From Polaribacter aquimarinus (GTDB lineage: Bacteria; Bacteroidota; Bacteroidia; Flavobacteriales; Flavobacteriaceae): DNA of 64,000 nt. The stretch's first letter is position 1. Each line of letters starts with the position of its first letter. The position numbers and the translations under genes were made by a program. The stretch is from positions 620,001-684,000 of the forward strand of contig NZ_QFFG01000002.1 in assembly GCF_003129485.1 (NCBI RefSeq). The letters run 5' to 3'. Of the stretch, positions 44,493-54,553 are shown piece after piece. A model generated the notes under the pieces. The model had not been told where the DNA came from, searched no databases, and was given only the letters and a program-made list of their open reading frames with translations.

Positions 44493-47400
44493 ATGGCTTC
44501 AAACAAAAAATACTGGAAAAGTGTTGAGGAACTAAAAGATAGTTCTATTGTTGAAACGTTGAGTAAAAACGAGTTTGTAGAAGAAATTCCTACAGATCAG
44601 TTTTTAGGTGATAAAGAAACGTTAGAGAACTCTTCTACATCTCGTAGAGATTTCTTAAAATATGTTGGATTCACTACTGCTGCTGCATCTTTAGCTGCTT
44701 GTGAAGGTCCAGTAAGAAAGTCTATTCCTTATGTAGTAAAACCAGATGATGTAACACTAGGAGTTGCAGATTGGTATGCTACTTCTATGGCAGATGGTTA
44801 CGATTTTGCAAACGTGTTGGTTAAAACGCGCGAAGGTCGTCCAATTCAAATTATGCCAAATAAAGAAGCTAACGGAACAACAAGTGCAAGAGTGCAAGCA
44901 GCTGTTCTTTCTTTATATGATGAAAAATTACGTTTAAAAAAACCTACCAAAGAAGGTGCTGAAATTTCTTGGGTAGATGCAGATAAGCAAATAGGTACAA
45001 AATTAAACGAACTAAAAGAAGCAAATAAACCAGTTGTTTTATTAACAGGAACAATGGCAAGTCCTTCTACTGATAAAATTGTTGAAGAATTTATTGCTGC
45101 AAATCCTAATGTAAAACACGTTATTTATGATGCGGTTTCAGAATCTGGTGCTGCTGATGCTTTTAAGGCAATGTATGGTAAACGTGCATTACCAAACTAT
45201 CATTTAGACAAAGCAAAAACAATTGTTTCTTTTGGAGCAGATTTTTTAGGTGATTTCCACGGAGGATTTGAAAAATCTTACATAAATGGAAGAAAGCCAG
45301 AAACTGGATCAATGTCTTACCACGTTCAGTTTGAAAGCAATATGTCTTTAACTGGAGCTAATGCTGATAAGAGGGTGGTTGTAAAACCTTCTGATCAAGT
45401 ATTTGCATTAATCAATTTATACAATGCAATTACGGGAAGTACTGTAGCTTCAAAATCAACTCCTGTTGATGCTGATGTAAAGAAAATGGCAACGGAATTA
45501 AAGAAAGCTGGTTCTAAAGGTGTTGTTTTAACAGGATTGAATGATAAAAATGCTCAAATAATTGCTTTAGCAATTAACAAAGCATTAAATAGTGAAATTA
45601 TTGACACTGTAAATACATTAAATATCCGTCAAGGAAATGATGCAGAAGTTGCTCAATTAGTTTCGGATATGAAAGCAGGTAAAATTGCAGGATTAATTTC
45701 TTACAATGTAGACCCTGTTTATTCTTTATCTAATGCATCAGACTTTTCTGATGGATTGAAAAAATTAGAATTATCAGTAGCATTATCAACAGAAAACAAT
45801 GCCACTGTAAATGCTTCTAATTTTGCATTACCAACTCCACATTTCTTAGAATCTTGGGGAGACACTCAATTTGATGAAGTTACTTATGGTTTAATGCAAC
45901 CTACAATTCAGCCTTTATTTAATACACGTCAAGTTCAAGATACGTTATTAAAATGGTCTGGAAATTCTACAAAATATTACGATTATTTAAAAGCCTTTGC
46001 TTCTGCGAATGTTTTAAACGGTAGTTCTTGGAATACTGCGTTACACAATGGATTCTTTACCAAAGAAGTTGTAGAAAATACAGATTTTGTATTTGATACT
46101 TTAGAGGTGATTTCTGATGTAGCAGCTAAATTGTCAAGTTCGGCAAATAAAGCATCAGGTTTTGAATTAAACCTATATACTAAAACTGGTTTAGGTGATG
46201 GTAAGCAAGCAAACAATCCTTGGTTACAAGAATTCCCTGATCCAATTACAAGAGCTTCTTGGGACAATTACTTAACAATGTCTATTGCAGATGCAAAAGA
46301 GTTAGGTTTTGCAAACCCTGTAAAAGATAATGGAGCTATTGATGGTGATTATGCAAAAGTAACTGTAAACGGAGTTTCTGTTACAGTGCCAGTAATGATT
46401 CAACCAGGACAAGCAAAAGGTTCTGTAGGATTAGCTGTTGGTTTTGGAAAAACTTTTGGGTTAAAAGAAGAAATGCAAGTGGGTGTTAATGCTTACCCTT
46501 TATATAAAGGAGGTAATAATATTCAATATGGAGTTACTATAGAAAAAGTATCAGGAACGCATCAATTTGCTTGTACTCAGGTACAAAAAACTATTGCAGG
46601 TCGTCACGATATCTTAAAAGTTGCTTCTTTAAAAGAATTTAAAACTGTAGATCCTAAAGATCATAAAAATGGTTGGAATAAACCGGCTTATGTTTCTTAC
46701 GACCATAATGAAGTAGAAGCAAATACTATCGATTTATGGGATGAACACAACAGAGAAGTTGGTCATCACTTTAATTTATCTATAGATTTAACTTCTTGTA
46801 CAGGTTGTGGTGCTTGTGTGGTTGCTTGTCATGCAGAAAATAATGTGCCAGTTGTAGGTAAAAAAGAAGTTAGAGTTGGTAGAGATATGCACTGGTTGCG
46901 TATTGATAGATATTATTCTTCTGAAGTGGAAACTAGAGAAGAAGCTAAAGAGTTAGGATTAAGTAGAGGTGAAATGTATGAAGCATTAGAAACTGAAGCA
47001 GAAAATCCTGAGGTTACTTTCCAACCAATGATGTGTCAGCACTGTAATCACGCTCCTTGTGAGACTGTTTGTCCAGTTGCAGCAACATCACATGGTCGTC
47101 AAGGTCAAAACCAAATGGCATACAACAGATGTGTTGGTACAAGATATTGTGCAAACAACTGTCCTTATAGAGTTCGTCGTTTTAACTGGTTTAATTATGC
47201 AAATAATAACGAGTTTGACTTCAATATGAATAACGAATACGGTAAGATGGTGTTAAATCCAGATGTAGTAGTTCGTTCTAGAGGAGTTATGGAAAAATGT
47301 TCTATGTGTATTCAAATGACACAAGCAACAATTTTAAAAGCGAAGAAAGAAGGAAGAGCTGTAAATACAGATGAGTTTGAAACAGCTTGTTCATCAGCTT

Positions 47401-47558
47401 GTACAACAGGTGCTATGGTTTTTGGTGATATTAATAACAAGAAAGACCAAGTTGCATCATTAGTAGAGGATAAAAGAGCTTACGGCGTGTTAGATTACTT
47501 ACAGACAAAACCGAATGTAATCTATCAGGTTAAAGTTAAAAATACAAACGAAGCGTAA
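44493..47558 (+). CDS. actB: Alternative complex III subunit ActB, molybdopterin-oxidoreductase-like iron-sulfur protein
   Basis: 1021 aa periplasmic subunit. A TAT-like motif (STSRRDFLKYVG) leads into a lipobox (SLAAC, about residue 70). The middle (about 80-740) resembles the large MopB subunit but no cofactor-binding Cys is evident, as known for ActB. The C-terminal part (about 765-960) has ferredoxin-type clusters: SCTGCGACVVAC, CQHCNHAPCETVC, CVGTRYCANNCPYRV and CSMC...CSSAC. It passes electrons within ACIII. Confidence 0.95.
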   Translation: MASNKKYWKSVEELKDSSIVETLSKNEFVEEIPTDQFLGDKETLENSSTSRRDFLKYVGFTTAAASLAACEGPVRKSIPYVVKPDDVTLGVADWYATSMADGYDFANVLVKTREGRPIQIMPNKEANGTTSARVQAAVLSLYDEKLRLKKPTKEGAEISWVDADKQIGTKLNELKEANKPVVLLTGTMASPSTDKIVEEFIAANPNVKHVIYDAVSESGAADAFKAMYGKRALPNYHLDKAKTIVSFGADFLGDFHGGFEKSYINGRKPETGSMSYHVQFESNMSLTGANADKRVVVKPSDQVFALINLYNAITGSTVASKSTPVDADVKKMATELKKAGSKGVVLTGLNDKNAQIIALAINKALNSEIIDTVNTLNIRQGNDAEVAQLVSDMKAGKIAGLISYNVDPVYSLSNASDFSDGLKKLELSVALSTENNATVNASNFALPTPHFLESWGDTQFDEVTYGLMQPTIQPLFNTRQVQDTLLKWSGNSTKYYDYLKAFASANVLNGSSWNTALHNGFFTKEVVENTDFVFDTLEVISDVAAKLSSSANKASGFELNLYTKTGLGDGKQANNPWLQEFPDPITRASWDNYLTMSIADAKELGFANPVKDNGAIDGDYAKVTVNGVSVTVPVMIQPGQAKGSVGLAVGFGKTFGLKEEMQVGVNAYPLYKGGNNIQYGVTIEKVSGTHQFACTQVQKTIAGRHDILKVASLKEFKTVDPKDHKNGWNKPAYVSYDHNEVEANTIDLWDEHNREVGHHFNLSIDLTSCTGCGACVVACHAENNVPVVGKKEVRVGRDMHWLRIDRYYSSEVETREEAKELGLSRGEMYEALETEAENPEVTFQPMMCQHCNHAPCETVCPVAATSHGRQGQNQMAYNRCVGTRYCANNCPYRVRRFNWFNYANNNEFDFNMNNEYGKMVLNPDVVVRSRGVMEKCSMCIQMTQATILKAKKEGRAVNTDEFETACSSACTTGAMVFGDINNKKDQVASLVEDKRAYGVLDYLQTKPNVIYQVKVKNTNEA

Positions 47559-47579
47559 TTAAAAATTAAGATATAGAAT

Positions 47580-49034
47580 ATGTCTCATTACGAAGCACCC
47601 ATAAGGGAACCTTTAGTATTAGGTGATAAAAGTTATCACGATATTACCGAAGACATTGCAAAACCTATAGAAGGAAAAGCAAATAAGAATTGGTACATGG
47701 CGTTTTATATTTCTTTAGCAGCAATGCTTTGGGGATTTGGATGTATCTTTTACACAGTTGGAACCGGTATTGGAGTTTGGGGATTAAGCAAGAACATTGG
47801 ATGGGCTTGGGATATCACTAACTTTGTATGGTGGGTAGGTATTGGTCACGCAGGAACATTGATTTCTGCTGTACTTTTATTATTCCGTCAAAAATGGAGA
47901 ATGGCAATTAACCGTTCTGCAGAAGCAATGACAATTTTTGCCGTTTTTCAAGCAGGATTGTTCCCAATTATTCACATGGGACGTCCATGGAATGGTTACT
48001 GGGTATTGCCAATTCCAAATCAATTTGGATCATTGTGGGTAAACTTTAACTCACCATTATTATGGGATGTATTTGCAATCTCAACATATTTATCTGTATC
48101 ATTAGTTTTTTGGTGGACAGGTTTGTTACCTGATTTTGCAATGATTAGAGATAGAGCAGTAAAACCTTTCCAAAAGAAAATATATGCATTGTTAAGTTTT
48201 GGTTGGTCTGGTAGAGCTAAAGATTGGCAACGTTTTGAAGAAGTTTCTCTAGTATTAGCAGGTTTAGCAACACCATTAGTACTTTCTGTACATACAATTG
48301 TATCTATGGACTTTGCTACATCTATCAATCCAGGTTGGCACTCAACAATTTTCCCACCTTATTTCGTTGCTGGAGCAATCTTTTCAGGATTTGCAATGGT
48401 ACAAACGTTATTAGGTATTATGCGTAAGGTTACAAATATGGAAGAATATATTACACGTTTGCACGTGGAGTATATGAACATTGTAATCATCTTAACAGGA
48501 GGTATAGTAGCTGTAGCATATGCAACAGAATTCTTTATTGCTTGGTATACAGGATCCCCTTATGAAAACTACACATACTTATCTGTAGGAGCTGCAACAG
48601 GTCCTTATGCTTGGGCATTCTATTCATTATTATTCTTTAACATTTTAACACCCCAGTTATTATGGATTAAGAAAATTAGAAGAAGCTTTATATGGTCTTT
48701 CATCATCTCAATATTTATTAATATTGGTATGTGGTTCGAGCGTTTTGATATCATCGCAATTGTATTAAGTAAAGGTCATTTACCATCTACTTGGTGGCGT
48801 TTTGAGCCAACATTTGTAGACGTTGGTATTTTTATTGGTACTATAGGATTCTTCTTTGTGTTATTCTTATTATATGCAAGAACATTCCCTGTTATCGCAC
48901 AAGCGGAAGTAAAAACAATATTAAAGTCTTCAGGTGAGTTTTACAAGAAGAGAAGAGAACAAGGTATACCAACTAAACCTGCTATTAAAGTAGCTAAAAA
49001 AGAAGGTAAATCAGATAAAAAAGATAAAGAATAA
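47580..49034 (+). CDS. actC: Alternative complex III subunit ActC (NrfD-like)
   Basis: Polytopic membrane protein of 484 aa from the NrfD/PsrC family with about ten helices; it contributes the quinol site of ACIII. Conserved segments include GIGHAGTLISAVLLLFRQKWR and FWWTGLLPD. The cytoplasmic tail is lysine-rich (AKKEGKSDKKDKE). It starts 21 nt after actB. Confidence 0.95.
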   Translation: MSHYEAPIREPLVLGDKSYHDITEDIAKPIEGKANKNWYMAFYISLAAMLWGFGCIFYTVGTGIGVWGLSKNIGWAWDITNFVWWVGIGHAGTLISAVLLLFRQKWRMAINRSAEAMTIFAVFQAGLFPIIHMGRPWNGYWVLPIPNQFGSLWVNFNSPLLWDVFAISTYLSVSLVFWWTGLLPDFAMIRDRAVKPFQKKIYALLSFGWSGRAKDWQRFEEVSLVLAGLATPLVLSVHTIVSMDFATSINPGWHSTIFPPYFVAGAIFSGFAMVQTLLGIMRKVTNMEEYITRLHVEYMNIVIILTGGIVAVAYATEFFIAWYTGSPYENYTYLSVGAATGPYAWAFYSLLFFNILTPQLLWIKKIRRSFIWSFIISIFINIGMWFERFDIIAIVLSKGHLPSTWWRFEPTFVDVGIFIGTIGFFFVLFLLYARTFPVIAQAEVKTILKSSGEFYKKRREQGIPTKPAIKVAKKEGKSDKKDKE

Positions 49035-49036
49035 TT

Positions 49037-49564
49037 ATGGAATCATCGAAAGTTATTCACGCGTTTTATAATGATGACGAAATCCTAATGGATGCCGTAA
49101 AAGCTGTGAAAGCAGAACATCATCATATTGAAGAAGTATTTTGTCCTTTCCCAGTTCACGGTTTAGATAAAGCTATGGGATTAGCACCAACAAGATTAGC
49201 AATTACTGCTTTTATGTATGGTATTACTGGTTTATCTGTTGCTATTTGGATGACCAATTATATGATGATTCAAGATTGGCCACAAGATATTGGGGGTAAA
49301 CCTAATTTTACTTGGTTTGCAAATATGCCAGCCTTTGTGCCAATTATGTTTGAATTAACAGTGTTTTTTGCAGCGCATCTAATGGTAATTACTTTTTATA
49401 TGAGAAGTAGAATTTGGCCATTTAAAGAAGCTGAAAACCCTGATCCTAGAACTACAGATGATCATTTTTTAATGGAAATACCTGTACATAATAATGAAGC
49501 TGAATTAACTGCTTTATTAGAAAAAACAGGAGCTGTAGAAATTAATGTAGTAGACAAGCACTAA
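49037..49564 (+). CDS. actD: Alternative complex III subunit ActD (DUF3341)
   Basis: 175 aa protein with two central helices (about 60-80 and 100-122) and a soluble N-terminus (FYNDDEILMDAVKAVK, CPFPVHGLDKAMGL) typical of DUF3341/ActD. A structural ACIII subunit. It starts 2 nt after actC. Confidence 0.94.
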   Translation: MESSKVIHAFYNDDEILMDAVKAVKAEHHHIEEVFCPFPVHGLDKAMGLAPTRLAITAFMYGITGLSVAIWMTNYMMIQDWPQDIGGKPNFTWFANMPAFVPIMFELTVFFAAHLMVITFYMRSRIWPFKEAENPDPRTTDDHFLMEIPVHNNEAELTALLEKTGAVEINVVDKH

Positions 49565-49574
49565 TATATAGATA

Positions 49575-50123
49575 ATGAAGAATTTTAAATTAATTATCGC
49601 CTTAGTAGTTTTTGCAAGTATTGTTTCTTGTAATAACAAAAGAACACCTCAGGTACAATATATGCCAGATATGTATGAGTCTGTACCTTATAATCCTAAT
49701 GGAGCAGATGGAATTAATAATGATCCTGTAAATTTAAAACCAGTTGGTGGTACTATTGCAAGAGGAGGTCATCCTGCTTATAATATTCCTGATACTAATG
49801 AAGGATATGAGTTAGCAAAAACAACGTTAACGAATCCTTTAGAAGCATCTGAAGAGAATTTAGAAAACGGGAAAAAAATGTACGATATCTATTGTGCATC
49901 TTGTCACGGAAAAAAAGGTGATGGAAATGGAGTTTTATCTCAAAGAGAAAAATTTTCAGGGATTCCTAACTATAAAGATAGAGAGATAACTGCAGGAAGC
50001 ATTTACCACGTTATTATGCACGGTAAAAACTTAATGGGTTCTCATGCATCTCAAATAACGTACACAGAACGTTGGCAGATAGTACAATACGTAGAGAAAT
50101 TACGTACAGATTTAGCAAAATAA
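49575..50123 (+). CDS. actE: Alternative complex III subunit ActE, monohaem cytochrome c lipoprotein
   Basis: 182 aa lipoprotein (lipobox Cys19, IVSC) with one haem site, CASCH (about 111-115), and a downstream axial Met candidate in GKNLMGSHASQI. It passes electrons from ACIII towards the oxidase. Conserved N-terminal YMPDMYESVPYNP is typical of ActE. Confidence 0.94.
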   Translation: MKNFKLIIALVVFASIVSCNNKRTPQVQYMPDMYESVPYNPNGADGINNDPVNLKPVGGTIARGGHPAYNIPDTNEGYELAKTTLTNPLEASEENLENGKKMYDIYCASCHGKKGDGNGVLSQREKFSGIPNYKDREITAGSIYHVIMHGKNLMGSHASQITYTERWQIVQYVEKLRTDLAK

Positions 50124-50149
50124 TTACAAAAAGATAGAATACGAAAGAT

Positions 50150-51583
50150 ATGTATCAATTCTCAGGTAAATTAAAAACATTCTCATTAGCGCTAATTTTA
50201 TTAGGAGCTATAGGAATTGCATTTAGCTTTTGGTCAGCTCCAAAAACCGTTGAACAAGCTAAAGATATTATAGCAAAACAAGCTTCTCATGGAGACAGTC
50301 ATGGTACTTCTCATGGTGAGGTTAAAAAAGAGGCTCATAAAATAGACGGAAATGATCATCACAATTCTGATGATAAACATCATTCTGATACAGAAAATGC
50401 TCACGGAGACCATCACGATTCCGCTCACGATGAACATGTTTTTCATCAATTGAAAAATAAACCTTGGTCAGCTTTATATGTATCGTTATTTTTCTTTTTA
50501 GGAATTTCTTTATTAGTCTTAGCATTTTACGCTGCCCAAAGAGTTGCACAATCAGGTTGGTCCGTTGTTTTGTTTAGAGTAATGGAAGCAATTACTGCTA
50601 ATTTAGTGCCAACATCTATTATAATGTTATTTGTTGTTTTTGCTGCTGTTATGCACTGGAATCATATGTTTCCTTGGATGGAACCAGGTACTTTTGATCC
50701 AACAAGCGAAAAATATGATGCTATCGTTGATGGTAAATCTTGGTGGATGAATGTTCCAGGTTGGGCTATTAGAAGTGTTGTTTATTTACTACTTTGGAAT
50801 GTTTATAGATGGATGATTCGAAAAAATTCTATAAAAGAAGATACTGCTAATGATGGGGGAAAAACATTTAAGTTTAATTATAATTCTTCTGTAGTTTTCA
50901 TTTTTATTTTTATGATTACAGAATCTATGATGTCTTGGGATTGGATTATGGGATTAGATCCACACTGGTTCTCTACATTATTTGGCTGGTATGTTTTAGC
51001 AAGTTTATTAGTAAGTGCTTTAACTGTAATAGCATTTGTAACAATTTACTTACGTTCTAAAGGTGCATTACCTTCAGTAAATGATAGTCATATTCATGAT
51101 TTAGCGAAATTTATGTTTGGTTTTTCAGTATTTTGGACTTATTTATGGTTTGCTCAATTTATGTTAATTTGGTATGCAGATATTCCTGAAGAAACTACTT
51201 ATTTCGTAGCAAGATTTAACGAATACAAATTACCCTTCTTAGCAATGGTAGGTATGAACTTTGCATTCCCAATATTATTATTACTAAATAGTGATTTTAA
51301 GAGCATTCCTTGGTTTGTAATAATAGGAGGTTTAGTTATCCTAGCTGGACATTATGTAGATGTTTTTGTAATGGTGATGCCAGCAACAGTTGGAGCTCAA
51401 TGGTCATTTGGAATTCCTGAATTAAGTTCTTTATTGTTTTTCTTAGGAATCTTTATATATGCTACATTTAGTTCTTTTGCTAAAGCGAGCCCTATACCAA
51501 AAGGAAATCCATTCTTAGAGGAGAGTGAACATTTCCATTATTATAATATTGAACACAGAGGTGAATCATCAGATCATCATTAA
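50150..51583 (+). CDS. actF: Alternative complex III subunit ActF with His-rich loop
   Basis: 477 aa polytopic membrane protein related to ActC (NrfD-like), about ten helices. Between helix 1 (about 10-29) and helix 2 (about 106-126) lies a hydrophilic segment with 14 His in residues 47-99 (for example HGDSHGTSHG, DHHNSDDKHH). This looks metal-binding and is not part of the NrfD core. ActF is a structural and possibly proton-conducting subunit. It starts 26 nt after actE. Confidence 0.94.
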   Translation: MYQFSGKLKTFSLALILLGAIGIAFSFWSAPKTVEQAKDIIAKQASHGDSHGTSHGEVKKEAHKIDGNDHHNSDDKHHSDTENAHGDHHDSAHDEHVFHQLKNKPWSALYVSLFFFLGISLLVLAFYAAQRVAQSGWSVVLFRVMEAITANLVPTSIIMLFVVFAAVMHWNHMFPWMEPGTFDPTSEKYDAIVDGKSWWMNVPGWAIRSVVYLLLWNVYRWMIRKNSIKEDTANDGGKTFKFNYNSSVVFIFIFMITESMMSWDWIMGLDPHWFSTLFGWYVLASLLVSALTVIAFVTIYLRSKGALPSVNDSHIHDLAKFMFGFSVFWTYLWFAQFMLIWYADIPEETTYFVARFNEYKLPFLAMVGMNFAFPILLLLNSDFKSIPWFVIIGGLVILAGHYVDVFVMVMPATVGAQWSFGIPELSSLLFFLGIFIYATFSSFAKASPIPKGNPFLEESEHFHYYNIEHRGESSDHH

Positions 51584-51620
51584 TAAACGAATTGAATTAA
51601 ATAATTAAGACGAGATAAAT

Positions 51621-52628
51621 ATGCTAGCTCTATTTTATATTTTTATAGGTGTTGCAATTGGTGTGAGTTTTTGGCAAATTACCAGAATTCTAAATTTTAG
51701 AAGTGTAATAGCTACAGATGAAGACAATACAAAACAAGGTAAAAACGCCCTGTATTTTATGGCATTCTTATATGCAATAATGATTTATTGTTTAATCTTT
51801 ATGAATGTTATAATGTTACCAGAATCTGCTTCTATTGAAGGAGAACATGATGATAACCTTTTTAACATTACTTTTTGGTTAATTGGTATTGTACAATTTA
51901 TTATGCAATTCTTAATATTCTATTTTACTTTTAAATACAAAGGGAATAAAAATAGAAAAGCAAAATTTTATGCAGATAGTCATAAATTAGAAGCTATCTG
52001 GACAATTACACCAGCTGTAGTATTAGTTGTTTTAATTGGTTACGGATTATGGCAATGGAACAATGTAATGGATTTGTCCGATGCAGAAGACCCTATTGTA
52101 ATAGAAGTGTATTCTCAACAATTTAGATGGGACGCTCGTTATGCTGGTGAGGATAATACTCTTGGCTTAGGGAATGTTAATTACATCAAAGGACTTAACA
52201 CTATGGGTGTTGATATGAATGATAGAAATTCTCAAGACGATAAACAAGTTACTGAATTGTACTTGCCTAAAGGGAAAAAAATTCATTTTAAATTCCGTTC
52301 TCAAGACGTCTTACACTCTGCATATATGCCCCACTTTAGAGCGCAGATGAATTGTGTACCTGGTATGGTAACTGAATTTGGTTTTACACCTAAGTATACA
52401 ACAGAAGAAATGAGAGCGCTTCCAGAAGTTATTAATAAAACGAAAGGAATTAACAAAATAAGAAAAGCTAAAGGAGAAGATCCATATATATTTGACTATT
52501 TGTTATTATGTAACAAAATCTGTGGTGCTTCTCACTACAATATGCAAATGAAAATTACTGTTGTAGAGCAAGATGAGTACGATAAATGGATTGCAGAACA
52601 ACCTACTTTAGCCTCAGTTATTAAATAA
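51621..52628 (+). CDS. coxB: Cytochrome c oxidase subunit II
   Basis: 335 aa membrane protein with a C-terminal cupredoxin domain holding the dinuclear CuA centre. There is an N-terminal helix plus two further helices, then QFRWDARYAG, HSAYMPHF and CNKICGASHYNMQM with the paired Cys, His and Met ligands. No fused cytochrome c domain is present, which fits direct electron input from ACIII haems. Confidence 0.96.
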   Translation: MLALFYIFIGVAIGVSFWQITRILNFRSVIATDEDNTKQGKNALYFMAFLYAIMIYCLIFMNVIMLPESASIEGEHDDNLFNITFWLIGIVQFIMQFLIFYFTFKYKGNKNRKAKFYADSHKLEAIWTITPAVVLVVLIGYGLWQWNNVMDLSDAEDPIVIEVYSQQFRWDARYAGEDNTLGLGNVNYIKGLNTMGVDMNDRNSQDDKQVTELYLPKGKKIHFKFRSQDVLHSAYMPHFRAQMNCVPGMVTEFGFTPKYTTEEMRALPEVINKTKGINKIRKAKGEDPYIFDYLLLCNKICGASHYNMQMKITVVEQDEYDKWIAEQPTLASVIK

Positions 52629-52661
52629 TTATAATTAAAAGACACTACAAATAAAAAGATT

Positions 52662-54443
52662 ATGTCAGATCATCATCATAAAGAAACATTTGTAACAAAA
52701 TATATTTTTAGTCAGGACCATAAAATGATATCAAAGCAGTTTTTAGTAACTGGTATGATAATGGGAATCATTGGTGTGTTTATGTCTATGTTATTCCGTA
52801 TGCAAATTGCGTGGCCAGAAAAATCATTTTCAATTATTGAAGCATTTTTAGGTCCTCATCAAACAGATGGAGTTATGAATCCAGATATGTACTTAGCATT
52901 GGTAACAATTCACGGTACAATTATGGTATTCTTTGTATTAACAGCAGGACTAAGTGGTACTTTTTCTAACTTGTTAATTCCATTGCAAATTGGAGCAAGA
53001 GATATGGCTTCTGGTTTTTTGAATATGATTTCTTATTGGTTATTCTTCTTATCAAGTATAATCATGGTAATCTCTTTATTTGTTGAAGCAGGACCAGCGT
53101 CTGCAGGATGGACAATTTATCCTCCATTAAGTGCATTACCACAAGCAATTCCAGGATCTGGAGCAGGTATGACATTATGGTTAGTTTCTATGGCTATCTT
53201 TATTGCTTCTTCTTTAATTGGATCGTTAAACTATATCGTTACGATTTTCAACTTAAGAACTAAAGGAATGAAAATGACAAGATTGCCATTAACAATGTGG
53301 GCATTCTTTATCACTGCAATTATTGGTGTTGTTTCTTTCCCTGTATTATTATCTGCAGCATTATTATTAATTTTTGATAGAAGCTTTGGTACTTCATTTT
53401 ATTTGTCAGATATTTTTATTTCTGGAGAAGTATTACACTACCAAGGAGGATCTCCAGTATTATTTGAACACTTATTTTGGTTCTTAGGTCACCCAGAGGT
53501 ATATATTGTATTATTACCAGCTTTAGGTATTACATCAGAAATTATATCTACACATTCAAGAAAACCAATTTTTGGATATAGAGCAATGATTGGATCTATT
53601 ATGGCAATTGCATTTTTATCTACAATTGTTTGGGGTCACCATATGTTTATTTCAGGAATGAATCCTTTCTTAGGCTCTGTATTTACATTTACAACATTAT
53701 TAATTGCGATTCCTTCTGCAGTAAAAGCATTTAACTACATTACTACATTATGGAAAGGAAATCTCCAATTAAACCCAGCAATGTTATTCTCAATCGGATT
53801 AGTTTCTACGTTCGTAACAGGAGGTTTAACAGGATTAGTTTTAGGAGATTCTGCATTAGATATTAATATTCACGATACCTATTTTGTTGTGGCACACTTC
53901 CACTTAGTAATGGGTGTATCTGCAATTTTTGGAATGTATGCTGGTATTTATCACTGGTTTCCAAAAATGTATGGTAGAATGATGAATAAAACATTAGGTT
54001 ACTGGCACTTCTGGATTACAATTATCTGTGCTTACGGAGTATTTTGGCCAATGCACTTCATCGGTTTAGCTGGTTTACCTAGAAGGTATTATTCTAATAC
54101 AGCTTTTCCTATGTTTGATGATTTAGCTGATATTAATGTAGTTATTACAATATTTGCATTAGTTGGTGGTTTAGCACAAATTATATTTATTGCAAACTTC
54201 TTTATCTCAATTTACAGAGGAGCAAAAGCAACTCAAAACCCTTGGAATTCTAACACACTAGAGTGGACAACTCCAGTAGAACATATTCACGGAAATTGGC
54301 CAGGTAAGATACCCGAAGTACATAGATGGGCATATGACTACAGTAAGAAAGTAGACCCGAATGATGATGATAGTGATTATTTACATGGACAAGATTTTGT
54401 TTTACAAACAACACCTTTATTAGATGGAGAAGAACCATCATAA
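52662..54443 (+). CDS. coxA: Cytochrome c oxidase subunit I
   Basis: 593 aa catalytic subunit with about twelve helices. The haem-copper site is intact: GHPEVYIVLLP (CuB His and cross-linked Tyr, the type A pattern), VWGHHMF, and HDTYFVVAHFHLVMG with haem ligands. With coxB and ACIII it forms an aa3-type respiratory supercomplex. Subunits III and IV are not in the window. A terminator follows. Confidence 0.97.
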   Translation: MSDHHHKETFVTKYIFSQDHKMISKQFLVTGMIMGIIGVFMSMLFRMQIAWPEKSFSIIEAFLGPHQTDGVMNPDMYLALVTIHGTIMVFFVLTAGLSGTFSNLLIPLQIGARDMASGFLNMISYWLFFLSSIIMVISLFVEAGPASAGWTIYPPLSALPQAIPGSGAGMTLWLVSMAIFIASSLIGSLNYIVTIFNLRTKGMKMTRLPLTMWAFFITAIIGVVSFPVLLSAALLLIFDRSFGTSFYLSDIFISGEVLHYQGGSPVLFEHLFWFLGHPEVYIVLLPALGITSEIISTHSRKPIFGYRAMIGSIMAIAFLSTIVWGHHMFISGMNPFLGSVFTFTTLLIAIPSAVKAFNYITTLWKGNLQLNPAMLFSIGLVSTFVTGGLTGLVLGDSALDINIHDTYFVVAHFHLVMGVSAIFGMYAGIYHWFPKMYGRMMNKTLGYWHFWITIICAYGVFWPMHFIGLAGLPRRYYSNTAFPMFDDLADINVVITIFALVGGLAQIIFIANFFISIYRGAKATQNPWNSNTLEWTTPVEHIHGNWPGKIPEVHRWAYDYSKKVDPNDDDSDYLHGQDFVLQTTPLLDGEEPS

Positions 54444-54465
54444 ATAATTATTAAATTTATTTTAC

Positions 54466-54500
54466 AAAACCTTTCCAATAATTTGGAAAGGTTTTTGTTT
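54466..54500 (+). terminator. Terminator of act-cox operon
   Basis: A 13-bp stem (AAAACCTTTCCAA with its complement), a 4-nt loop and a T-rich tail, 23 nt after the coxA stop. It closes the eight-gene operon. Confidence 0.93.
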
Positions 54501-54553
54501 TTAAAAGAGTCATTTTGATTTGTTATATTAGCTTGTACTAACAAAATCAAAAA

